A DNA stretch of 8,373 bases from Chloroflexota bacterium (lineage in GTDB: Bacteria; Chloroflexota; Anaerolineae; Anaerolineales; E44-bin32): contig JAPLGR010000668.1 in the NCBI GenBank assembly GCA_026390045.1, positions 1 to 8,373 on the forward strand. Reading direction: 5' to 3'. Both the position numbers and the translations under genes were made by a program. A model generated the notes under the pieces. That model searched no databases, had not been told where the DNA came from, and worked only from the letters and a program-made list of their open reading frames with translations. The number at the start of each line of letters is the position of its first letter. The stretch's first letter is position 1. Below are positions 1-6,797 of the stretch, piece by piece.

Positions 1-1260
1 GCCGATGACCACGGGGACAAACACCGCGGCCACGCGGTCAGCAAGACGCTGAATCGGCGCCTTGCTTCCCTGAGCCTCCTGCACGAGCCGGACGATCTGG
101 GCCAAGGCGGTGTCCTTGCCCACGCGTGTTGCCTCGAAGCGAATGGCGCCCATCTTGTTGAGCGTCGCGCCGATGACCTCGTCGCCCGGCGCTTTCTCCA
201 CGGGGACTGACTCGCCGGTGATCATCGACTCGTCGACGGCCGTCCGCCCTTCGATGACCGTCCCATCCACCGGGATCCGCTCTCCCGGCCGGACGAGGAC
301 GATGTCGCCGCGCTGCACGTCCTCTACGGGCACATCCTGCTCGACGCCCAGTCGCTCAACGCGCGCCGCCCTCGCCTGCAACCCGAGGAGCCGTCGAATG
401 GCTTCGCCCGTACGCCCGCGGGCACGCGCCTCAAGGTACTTTCCGAGACGGATCAGCGTGATGATGACCGCCGCGGTCTCGAAGTACAGGTGGCCACGGA
501 TGAGGCCGAACAGGACAGCCAGAGAGTAAGCGAAGGCGGCGGACGAGCCCATGGCGATCAGCACGTCCATATTGGCCGAACGGTTGCGCAGTGCCTTGTA
601 GGCACCCACGTAGTACTGTGCGCCGACGACGAACTGGACCGGCGTCGCCAGCGCAAGCATTACCCAGTTGTACCAGCTGGCGTGGGCGATGTCATGAGGC
701 ACCAAGCCCAGATCGCGACCCATGCCCATCAGAAACAGCGGCACCGTCAGGCTCAGGCCAACGACCAGCAGCCTCCGCTGCCGATCGACCTCCTCCTGGC
801 GGGCATTCTGTTCCACATCCACCGCACCAGCGTCGGTGTCCAGCGGCTCGAAGCCGGCCGCTCGAACCGCCTGGCGGATCTCGGCCTGGCTGATCAGCGT
901 CGGGATGTACTGAACGCGCAGCGTCTCTGCCGCCAGGTTGACGCTCGCCGACTCGACGCCCTCGTGTGAGAACAGGATCCTCTCGAGCCGTTGGGCATCC
1001 ACACTGTCGCCGACACGTGCCAACGACAGGTTTGCTTCGCCCAATGCCACGTCGTAGCCAGAGCGGCGGATCCGTTCCACCAACGCCTGAGGCGCGAGGC
1101 GCGCCGGGTCAAACTCAACGCTGGCACGCTCAGATGCCAGGTTGACGTTCGCCACTTCGACACCGTCGAGCTTCCGCAAGCCGCGCTCAATCGTCGCCAC
1201 GCAGTTGGCGCACGTCATACCGGTGATCGGCAGCGTGACCGTACGGGAGGACTCAGCCAT
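1..1260 (-). CDS. copA: Copper-translocating P1B-type ATPase, N-terminal 420 residues (partial)
   Basis: The product should be an inner-membrane Cu(I) exporter driven by ATP hydrolysis. The reading frame runs off the left edge, so only residues 1-420 are visible. Residues 8-70 form an HMA metal-binding domain with GMTCANC (14-20). A second HMA-like repeat follows at about 76-140 but has no CxxC: the loop position reads ARVGDSVD. Membrane segments are predicted near 163-180, 197-217, 230-250 and 258-275. The actuator domain carries TGES at 348-351, with PGERIPVDG before it. The sequence ends as the fifth membrane segment begins, so the CPC metal site, the DKTG phosphorylation site and the ATP-binding domain are outside. 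The ATG at 1260 is preceded by GAGGTG about 10 nt upstream. It lies 22 bp downstream of copZ and is probably cotranscribed with it. Copper rather than another soft metal is inferred from the HMA type and the copZ neighbour. Confidence 0.93.
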   Translation of the reverse strand, partial: MAESSRTVTLPITGMTCANCVATIERGLRKLDGVEVANVNLASERASVEFDPARLAPQALVERIRRSGYDVALGEANLSLARVGDSVDAQRLERILFSHEGVESASVNLAAETLRVQYIPTLISQAEIRQAVRAAGFEPLDTDAGAVDVEQNARQEEVDRQRRLLVVGLSLTVPLFLMGMGRDLGLVPHDIAHASWYNWVMLALATPVQFVVGAQYYVGAYKALRNRSANMDVLIAMGSSAAFAYSLAVLFGLIRGHLYFETAAVIITLIRLGKYLEARARGRTGEAIRRLLGLQARAARVERLGVEQDVPVEDVQRGDIVLVRPGERIPVDGTVIEGRTAVDESMITGESVPVEKAPGDEVIGATLNKMGAIRFEATRVGKDTALAQIVRLVQEAQGSKAPIQRLADRVAAVFVPVVIG

Positions 1261-1282
1261 GCACGTTCCCCACCTCTCGTCC

Positions 1283-1489
1283 CTACTTCACCGCAGGATA
1301 GTTGATTGCCGCCAAGAGCGATTCGATGGCGGCTTCCGTCGCCGGCGCCTCAAAGCGTACCTCGACGCGTTTGGTCTCGGTCGAAGCCTTGACCTCCTGC
1401 ACGCCGGCCAGCTCCTTGAGCTCCGTCGTGATCGTGTGGACGCAGTGCCCGCAGCTAATGTTCGGGACCGAATACGTCACCGTCGACAT
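1283..1489 (-). CDS. copZ: Copper chaperone CopZ-like, heavy-metal-associated (HMA) domain protein
   Basis: This 68-residue cytosolic protein consists of a single HMA domain (ferredoxin-like beta-alpha-beta-beta-alpha-beta fold). The metal-binding motif is ISCGHC, with cysteines at residues 13 and 16. Proteins of this family bind one Cu(I) and pass it to the N-terminal domains of the partner ATPase, and here the next gene is copA. The ATG at 1489 was chosen because a strong Shine-Dalgarno (TAGGAGG) lies 4 nt upstream of it. An in-frame ATG at 1522 would add 11 residues not expected for the family and would place that Shine-Dalgarno inside the gene. The length matches stand-alone CopZ proteins. 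Its leader of more than 100 nt and the upstream promoter/operator-like site suggest metal-responsive control, but no regulator gene is in the window. Confidence 0.9.
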   Translation of the reverse strand: MSTVTYSVPNISCGHCVHTITTELKELAGVQEVKASTETKRVEVRFEAPATEAAIESLLAAINYPAVK

Positions 1490-1610
1490 GATTCCTCCTA
1501 TCCTTCTTGTGGATGCCGGCACAACTATGAAGCCGGCTCATGAACCTCGCCGATCTCCGCAGGGGCGCGCCCGCGCTGAGCAGAATCTCCCCGCTGGTCA
1601 CCTCCACTGC

Positions 1611-1668
1611 TAATGGTACCAATTCGGACCCAAGCTGTCAAGCATAGCAAACCCACACTATTGGGTCC
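1611..1668 (-). promoter_or_regulatory. Predicted copZ-copA promoter with overlapping inverted repeats
   Basis: Read on the minus strand, TTGACA (1641-1636) is followed after 17 bp by TACCAT (1618-1613). This is a perfect -35 and a 4-of-6 -10 at the optimal sigma70 spacing, and it points at copZ. An imperfect dyad (GGTACC...GGACC, 1615-1630, 12 of 16 positions symmetric) lies in the spacer and -10. A perfect 8-bp inverted repeat, GGACCCAA (1626-1633) and TTGGGTCC (1661-1668), brackets the -35. Such placement is typical of an operator for a metal-responsive regulator. The spacer is 17 bp, not the 19-20 bp usual for MerR/CueR activation, so repression (CsoR, CopY or ArsR type) fits better. The regulator identity is inference. 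Confidence 0.5.
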
Positions 1669-1740
1669 CAGGCGGTGGCGACCGCAGGGTGGTATCCTTC
1701 GGGCTGCGCGTGGCCTCTCCACGTCCTGAGGGGCCGTCGA

Positions 1741-1756
1741 GGGACAATGCTGTCCC
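1741..1756. promoter_or_regulatory. Short dyad upstream of the permease-peptidase gene (possible operator or leader hairpin)
   Basis: GGGACA and TGTCCC form a perfect 6-bp inverted repeat around ATGC. The repeat ends 44 bp before the ATG at 1801 and is followed by a run of C. It could be an operator or a small hairpin in the mRNA leader. A dyad this short can arise by chance in GC-rich DNA, so the evidence is weak. Confidence 0.25.
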
Positions 1757-1800
1757 CCCCCGCTCCCTGCAGCGGCGCATTCCAGAGAACCGGTTAGCCG

Positions 1801-4800
1801 ATGTCCTCGACCAACCCGCCCAATGCTGCCGGACTGGTTGCCATGCAGGCAAAGGAAGCCCTGCTTCGGGGAGACCGTGCCGCAGCCAGGCATTTGGCGT
1901 TCGAGGCGCTGGGCCATGACCGGACGTGCGATCTCGCGTGGCTCGTCCTGGCTGCGATGTCCCCACCGGCTAGACGCCGGGCGTACTTGGAGCACGCGCT
2001 CAACCTTGCCCCCTCGAGCCAGCGATTGCAGCAGGCCCTGTCGGCAACGCCACCGCGGCCCAAGGACCATGAGGCGGCACAGGGTCCGCTCCCAGCCACT
2101 CACGCTTCCCCAACCGCCCCCGATGTCTTCGGTGGGGAATCGGCCGCCATCCCGGCCGCGCACCGGCCATGGCGCGTCGCGGGGCGGATCGCGTTTCAGC
2201 GACTCTTCACCTCGCTGCTGATCCTGCTCGGCATCGCTTACCTGGCGTCGTTTGCGCTGTTGATGGCGCGACGCGGCTACGCCGGGTTGCCTGCCGAGCC
2301 AGCAACGGCGCTCGTAGAGTCTGTTCATCAGGTTATCGACTACGGCCTGCATCATCCCGCTACTTACTACCTTGCCAAGGAGGACCAGGCGTGGTGGAGC
2401 GTTGCCGGCACTGCGCTCGTGCGAAGTGCAGCGCTCCTGTTCCTTTCGCTGGCAGTAGCCGCGCTCCTCGGGACACCCCTGGGCGTGTGGGCGGCCACGA
2501 GGCGCAGGCGCGTGGGCTCGGCGCTCATTATGACGTTTTCCATCCTCGGTGTGTCCACGCCGAGCTTCCTGCTGGCGATGCTCCTGTGGGTGGCCGACTT
2601 CAAGATCTACCGCGCAACGGGTGTTGCGCCGTTTCCTCCCACGGGCTTCGGATGGGATCTGCACTTGGTCATGCCTGCCCTCGTCCTGGCCATGCGTCCG
2701 CTGGCGCAGGTGGCGCAGGTCACATACGTCACGCTCAGCGAAGCACTAAGCCAGGACTACATGCGCACGGCTCTCAGCAAGGGGCTGAGTCGCGGCGGCG
2801 CCGTGTGGAAGCATGCGTTGCGCAACGTCTGGATCCCCATCCTGACGGCCATGGGCACGTCTCTGCGCTTCTCGCTCGCCAGCCTGCCAGTCGTCGAGTC
2901 CTTCTTCCTGTGGCCCGGTTTGGGGATGATGCTCCTCACCGCCCTCGAACTCGGCATGGACACGCTGATCCTCGATCTGCTCCTCGGACTCGGCGTGCTC
3001 TTCCTGGTCATCAACTCCCTGCTGGACGTGGCCTATCCGCTGCTGGACCCCAGGCTCCGGCAGGACGCCACCCAGGAGGAACGCCAGGAACGGTCCACTC
3101 TGGGTGACCGCGTGACGTTGGCGGTGGATGCCGTCCGCGATATCGGCCGTGGGCTGTGGCTGCGCGTGGCGTCGCTCCGGCCTGCGCGACGCACGACCCC
3201 GCCGAAGGTCGTGGCACCCATCTCGCTCGCTGCGCCCGCTGAGGCGCCGGCGCTCGAGCAAGGCCCGGGACGCGTTCGACGCCTCCTGGCAATGATAGCC
3301 TCCAACCCCGCCTTCCTGCTTGGCTCCCTGCTCCTTCTGGGCATGTTGGTCCTGGCTGTTGCCGGAGGCTCGTTCACCGCGGCCAGCGCCTATGAGACGC
3401 ATAGCATCATGTACATTGAAGACGAGCTGGCCTCTCCGCCGTTCCCGCCTTCCTCCACGTTCCCCTGGGGATCGGATGCGATCGGCCGCGACATCCAGGC
3501 ATTGGTGCTGGAGGGGGCGCGCAGGACGATGTCGCTGGCGATCATCGCCACGCTGGCCCGGCTGTTGCTCGGCACCGTACTTGGCGTGATCGCCGGGTGG
3601 TGGCAGCGTAGTTGGCTGGACCGCCTGCTGTCCGCCGGCGTGGCAATCTGGGCGGCCTTCCCCTTCACGCTGTTCGCCATGCTACTGATCTACGGCATGG
3701 GGATCCAGCAGGGCTTCTGGATCTTCGTCATCGCCCTGTGCGCCATCGGCTGGGGCGAAATCGCCCAGTTCACGCGCGGGCTGGTCATCCGCCTCAAGGC
3801 TCAGCCCTTCGTCGAAGGCGCCCGCTCCATCGGCGCCCGCGCTGATCAGATCCTGCTGACTCAGATCCTGCCGAACATGACCGGTCCCTTGCTGGTGGCG
3901 GCGTCGCTCGAAGTGGCCGGCGTGCTGATGCTGCTGGCCGAGCTCGGATTCCTCAACGTCTTCATGGGCGGGGGCTTCCGCGCCGTGATTGCCGAAACCG
4001 GGGCTATGGCCCCGGTCTACTACTCCTTCTCCGACGTCCCCGAGTGGGCCGCACTGCTCGCCAATATCCGCAACTGGTGGCGCAGCTACCCATGGCTTGG
4101 CTGGTATCCGGGTGTGGCCTTCTTCCTGGCCATCATCGCCTTCAACCTATGGGGCGAGGGCCTGAGGCGCTTCCTCGACGACACGCGCATCAACCTGAGC
4201 CGGCTTCTCAATCGCAATGTGCTGCTGCTCACCGGCGCGGCAGCCATCGTGGTTGGCATGATCCTGAACTCCGTCTCCCCACGCGCTCAGTATCGCGATG
4301 CTGCCGCTCAATTCGACGCCGCTTCTGTTCAGGCCGACATCGCCGCGCTTGCCTCCGCCGCGACCGAAGGGCGTGAGACCGGCACGCCTGGGGCGCGGAT
4401 CGCCGCGCAGTACATCGCCGAACGCATGGAGTCCATCGGCCTGTTCCCGGCCGGTGTGGGCAACACCTACCTTCAAACCCTGGTGCGCCCGCGATTCCAC
4501 TTGAAGTCGGTGCCGCAGCTGGAGGTCCTGGATGCAGCCGGGAGCGTCCAATCGTCGTTCACCTACCGGGAGGACTTCTCGGAGTTCCCATACATCCCGG
4601 GCTCAGACTGGACCTACACAGGGTTCCTTGAGGTACCTCAGGCGCTACTCTCCGGCGCCGTTTTTGGCTGCACGGTCGGCGCGGGCACAGACCTGGCGGA
4701 GAAAAAAGTCGCGCCGATTGAGGGCGAGGGCATTGCGATCGTCCTGGAAGGCAGCACCTGTCCGGTGGCGGGGCAAGACAACATGATCTCTCTCGTCGTT

Positions 4801-5730
4801 CCGCAGGACCCGCAAACGGTTGAGCGCAAGCACCTGTTCCCACAATCCTCGCTCCTCCCGACCGAATGGGCCCACGCGCTTCGACCTGTGCTGTACATCT
4901 CCCGTCAGACCGCAGATGCGCTCCTGATGACTGCGGGCAGCAGCATGGCGGCGCTGGAAGCGATGCGTGACAGCCTCCCCCGAGGGTCGATCGGCACCAC
5001 GGAACGCGGGGCCACGATCCGCGTCCAGATCGAAGGATATGACGAGAACTCCAGCACGAGCGACTACATCCATGTCCTTGGCTTCATCCCCGGAACGGGC
5101 TCCCTCATGGGGCAGGTCGAAGGCCGCGGGCTGGACCAGCAGGTGATCATCGTCAGCGCATACTACGACGGGCTTGGCAACCAGCCTGAAGGCGTGATCT
5201 ATCCCGGCGCCAATGACAACGCCAGCGGCGTGGCCATGATGCTCGAGATGGCGCGCCAGATGATGGCCAGCCCCTACGAACCGAAGAAGACCGTGTTGTT
5301 CGTCGCTTGGGCAGGCGGCGAACGTTGGGAGGGTTTGTCCACCCTCGAGATCATGAACGCTAAGGTCGGATTCAATTCCCTGACACCCGAAGCGGTCATC
5401 GAGTTGAGCGGAGTCGGCGCGGGCAGCATGGACCAGACGGCCATCGGCGAAGGGAGCAGCTTCCGGCTCATCCAGCTCTTCCAGGACGCGGCGGCCGACT
5501 TCGACCTCAAGACAACGACCCGCGGACGCGGTCCGCATTTCGGCCTGCCGTCTCTGTCTGGCTTTGGCGGGCGCTCGGCCACGACACTGGCCCTGAGCTG
5601 GGATGGGTCAGATGAATTCGCCCACACGCCGCTCGACACGCCTGAGACGATTGACCCGCAGAAGCTGGAGAAGCTTGGGCGAAGCGCCTTGCTGACGCTG
5701 CTCCTCCTGTCCCGGGAGACAGTCTACTAG
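1801..5730 (+). CDS. TPR-DppB-DppC-M28 fusion: double ABC permease with C-terminal peptidase M28-like domain
   Basis: One unbroken 1309-residue frame carries modules normally found in separate proteins. Residues 12-82 look like soluble TPR helices. Residues about 130-418 match DppB-type permeases of the peptide/nickel ABC family: the coupling (EAA) loop is at 314-350 with YMRTALSKGLS, then VESFFLWPGLG (365-375) and a terminal DPR (416-418). After a linker, residues about 500-795 match DppC: WGSDAIGRD (556-564), coupling loop VEGARSIGA (671-679) and FNLWGEGLR (781-789). An additional membrane segment (805-823) precedes an M28-like region (about 838-1309) with GTPGARIAAQYIAERM, a roughly 200-residue insert, and PGANDNASGV (1135-1144). 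Conserved M28 metal positions are partly lost: AYYD (1120-1123) in place of AHYD, GGE (1172-1174) in place of xEE, and ELSG (1201-1204) in place of LDxx. D1139, E1174 and H1275 remain. The domain may therefore bind rather than cleave. An in-frame TAG just before the ATG fixes the ORF limit. The Shine-Dalgarno is weak and Met15 (1843) is an alternative start. No ATPase or binding protein is adjacent. Confidence 0.88.
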   Translation: MSSTNPPNAAGLVAMQAKEALLRGDRAAARHLAFEALGHDRTCDLAWLVLAAMSPPARRRAYLEHALNLAPSSQRLQQALSATPPRPKDHEAAQGPLPATHASPTAPDVFGGESAAIPAAHRPWRVAGRIAFQRLFTSLLILLGIAYLASFALLMARRGYAGLPAEPATALVESVHQVIDYGLHHPATYYLAKEDQAWWSVAGTALVRSAALLFLSLAVAALLGTPLGVWAATRRRRVGSALIMTFSILGVSTPSFLLAMLLWVADFKIYRATGVAPFPPTGFGWDLHLVMPALVLAMRPLAQVAQVTYVTLSEALSQDYMRTALSKGLSRGGAVWKHALRNVWIPILTAMGTSLRFSLASLPVVESFFLWPGLGMMLLTALELGMDTLILDLLLGLGVLFLVINSLLDVAYPLLDPRLRQDATQEERQERSTLGDRVTLAVDAVRDIGRGLWLRVASLRPARRTTPPKVVAPISLAAPAEAPALEQGPGRVRRLLAMIASNPAFLLGSLLLLGMLVLAVAGGSFTAASAYETHSIMYIEDELASPPFPPSSTFPWGSDAIGRDIQALVLEGARRTMSLAIIATLARLLLGTVLGVIAGWWQRSWLDRLLSAGVAIWAAFPFTLFAMLLIYGMGIQQGFWIFVIALCAIGWGEIAQFTRGLVIRLKAQPFVEGARSIGARADQILLTQILPNMTGPLLVAASLEVAGVLMLLAELGFLNVFMGGGFRAVIAETGAMAPVYYSFSDVPEWAALLANIRNWWRSYPWLGWYPGVAFFLAIIAFNLWGEGLRRFLDDTRINLSRLLNRNVLLLTGAAAIVVGMILNSVSPRAQYRDAAAQFDAASVQADIAALASAATEGRETGTPGARIAAQYIAERMESIGLFPAGVGNTYLQTLVRPRFHLKSVPQLEVLDAAGSVQSSFTYREDFSEFPYIPGSDWTYTGFLEVPQALLSGAVFGCTVGAGTDLAEKKVAPIEGEGIAIVLEGSTCPVAGQDNMISLVVPQDPQTVERKHLFPQSSLLPTEWAHALRPVLYISRQTADALLMTAGSSMAALEAMRDSLPRGSIGTTERGATIRVQIEGYDENSSTSDYIHVLGFIPGTGSLMGQVEGRGLDQQVIIVSAYYDGLGNQPEGVIYPGANDNASGVAMMLEMARQMMASPYEPKKTVLFVAWAGGERWEGLSTLEIMNAKVGFNSLTPEAVIELSGVGAGSMDQTAIGEGSSFRLIQLFQDAAADFDLKTTTRGRGPHFGLPSLSGFGGRSATTLALSWDGSDEFAHTPLDTPETIDPQKLEKLGRSALLTLLLLSRETVY

Positions 5731-5755
5731 CTGCCAGACAGCATCCAGGAAACAA

Positions 5756-5780
5756 CATGCGGGCCTTGGAGGCCCGCATG
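5756..5780. terminator. Hairpin terminator between convergent genes
   Basis: CATGCGGGCCT (5756-5766) pairs perfectly with AGGCCCGCATG (5770-5780) across a 3-nt loop, giving an 11-bp GC-rich stem. It begins 26 nt after the stop codon of the permease-peptidase gene and 25 nt after that of the MoaB-like gene on the other strand. On the minus strand the stem is followed by TTGTTT, a modest U-tract. On the plus strand no U-tract follows. It is therefore best as an intrinsic terminator for the minus-strand operon and perhaps a weaker, bidirectional end for the plus-strand gene. Confidence 0.75.
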
Positions 5781-5804
5781 CGCATTCCCCATTGTGCGCG
5801 GGAT

Positions 5805-6323
5805 TCAGATTGCGACCGCGCCCCGAGGGCGGCGATGTCCGGCCTCGGCATCCGGCGAACCGGAGAGCAGATCGACGGCGTGCGGTAGGGCTGGAAGTAC
5901 CGCCTCCAGGCATTCCACGGCGGCGCGTGGGCTGCCGGGCAGGTTCACAATCAGCGTTCGCCCCCTCACCCCGGCAACACCTCGCGACAGCATCGAGTGC
6001 GGCGTCTTCGCCAGCCCGGCCTGGCGCATGACCTCGGCGATGCCCGGCACCGTGCGCTCGCACACCGCCAGCGTTGCCTCCGGCGTCCGATCTCGGGCGG
6101 CGATGCCTGTCCCCCCGGTCGTCAGGATCACATCCACGTCGCCGCCGTCAGCCCACTTGCGCAAGAGGTCCTCAATCTGCGGCTGTTCGTCAGGAAGCAC
6201 CGCCGACTGCGCTACGCGGTGCCCGGCACGTTCCACGCGCTCGCGCAATGCCGGGCCAGAGGCGTCCGGGCGTTCTTGCCGCGCCGCGCGGTCTGAGATG
6301 GTCAGCACCGCGATCCTCATCAT
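5805..6323 (-). CDS. MogA/MoaB family molybdenum cofactor biosynthesis protein
   Basis: This 172-residue cytosolic protein belongs to the MoCF-binding family that adenylates molybdopterin (Mog role) before molybdenum insertion. It contains LTISDRA (7-13), the molybdopterin-binding TTGGTG (68-73), RDRTPEA (77-83), a PGIAEVMR stretch (93-100) and NLPGSP (127-132) followed by LPALPHAVDLL. All are family hallmarks, and the length is that of MoaB/Mog rather than the longer MoeA. MoaB and Mog cannot be told apart from sequence alone. The start chosen is ATG 6323, where ATGA overlaps the stop of the upstream GNAT gene by 4 nt and GGAAGG lies 7 nt upstream. A second ATG follows at once (6320). A longer form from 6365 would put 14 unconserved residues in front. 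No other molybdenum-cofactor gene is visible in the window. Transcription probably ends at the hairpin at 5756-5780. Confidence 0.93.
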   Translation of the reverse strand: MMRIAVLTISDRAARQERPDASGPALRERVERAGHRVAQSAVLPDEQPQIEDLLRKWADGGDVDVILTTGGTGIAARDRTPEATLAVCERTVPGIAEVMRQAGLAKTPHSMLSRGVAGVRGRTLIVNLPGSPRAAVECLEAVLPALPHAVDLLSGSPDAEAGHRRPRGAVAI

Positions 6324-6766
6324 CCCAGCACCTTCCCCATCAAGTGCATGTCCATCACCTCCCACCCGAGCTCGCGGTAGAAGGCCAGCACATCTGCGTT
6401 GTCCTTCGTCACCAGCAGGTACGACTTCAGACAGCCCTTCTCTCTCAGGCGGGTCTCGAGCTCGGCCATCAGCACTCTGCCGATGCCAAGTCGTCGGACC
6501 TCGGGCGCGACGGCCAAGTGATAGACCAGTCCACGTCGGCCATCATAGCCACCCATGACCGCGCCGATTACCTGACCGCCCTGCTCTGCCACAAGGAACA
6601 AGTCCGGATCGCGGCGAAGCTTCTTCAGGATCTCCGCCGGCTCATCCGATCGCGAGAACTGTACGCCGGGCCCGCAACGCGCCCAGAGGGCATGCACGGC
6701 CTGCCAGTCCTCATCGAAGGAAAAGGTTCGCAGGTCGACAGCCTCGGGCGCTCGGCGGGCGGTCAT
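6320..6766 (-). CDS. GNAT family N-acetyltransferase, YpeA/RimI-like
   Basis: This 148-residue single-domain acetyltransferase uses acetyl-CoA to acetylate an amine; the substrate is unknown. The run LFLVAEQGGQVIGAVMGGYDGRRG is spread over residues 56-79, and HLAVAPEVRRLGIG (83-96) gives the acetyl-CoA pyrophosphate-binding motif A (RRLGIG, 91-96). The C-terminal part DNADVLAFYRELGWE is the usual GNAT motif B. The MGGYDG stretch and overall length resemble the YpeA family in particular. ATG 6766 is preferred: it gives the family length and a 31-bp gap from the gene upstream. A GTG two codons earlier (6772) is possible, and an ATG at 6835 would overlap the upstream gene and add unconserved residues. 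The stop codon overlaps the start of the MoaB-like gene, which suggests translational coupling. Confidence 0.9.
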   Translation of the reverse strand: MTARRAPEAVDLRTFSFDEDWQAVHALWARCGPGVQFSRSDEPAEILKKLRRDPDLFLVAEQGGQVIGAVMGGYDGRRGLVYHLAVAPEVRRLGIGRVLMAELETRLREKGCLKSYLLVTKDNADVLAFYRELGWEVMDMHLMGKVLG

Positions 6767-6797
6767 ATCCACGATCCCAGCGGGTGCGCAGGATCCC

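Larger units (their letters stand above)
1490..1800. other. Divergent intergenic region between copZ and the permease-peptidase gene
   Basis: These 311 bp separate two divergently transcribed genes and contain no convincing gene. From the copZ side they hold the copZ Shine-Dalgarno and then a possible small hairpin in the leader: GCCGGC at 1515-1520 pairs with GCCGGC at 1532-1537 across an 11-nt loop. A GC palindrome (GGGCGCGCCC, 1563-1572) follows, then the sigma70-like promoter and inverted repeats (1611-1668). Closer to the plus-strand gene is a short dyad (1741-1756). I found no good plus-strand promoter for the large gene. Long ORFs overlapping this region on the minus strand are mainly antisense to the large gene and are not believed. 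Confidence 0.6.

Noticed and set aside
1490..1522. Longer copZ start at 1522
   Set aside because: The internal ATG at 1489 has an ideal Shine-Dalgarno directly upstream and gives the normal family length.
1515..1537. GCCGGC hairpin in the copZ leader as a riboswitch or attenuator
   Set aside because: There are only 6 paired bases from self-complementary hexamers and no U-tract. No conserved riboswitch features are visible, so it is listed only as a note in the intergenic entry.
1661..1698. Plus-strand promoter from TTGGGT and TATCCT
   Set aside because: The spacer is 26 bp, far from the 16-18 bp sigma70 range.
1525..2664. Long minus-strand open frame (379 codons) antisense to the start of the permease fusion
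   Set aside because: It is arginine- and glycine-rich with no recognisable domain, and it overlaps the well-supported plus-strand gene. It is the typical antisense shadow of GC-rich coding DNA.
4156..4400. Possible assembly join or frameshift between the permease and peptidase parts
   Set aside because: The frame is continuous with no in-frame stop and no homopolymer run. An additional membrane helix links the parts naturally, so a true fusion is the simpler reading.
4645..5538. Minus-strand open frame of 297 codons antisense to the M28-like region
   Set aside because: It shows no domain signature, while the plus-strand frame here carries M28 motifs.
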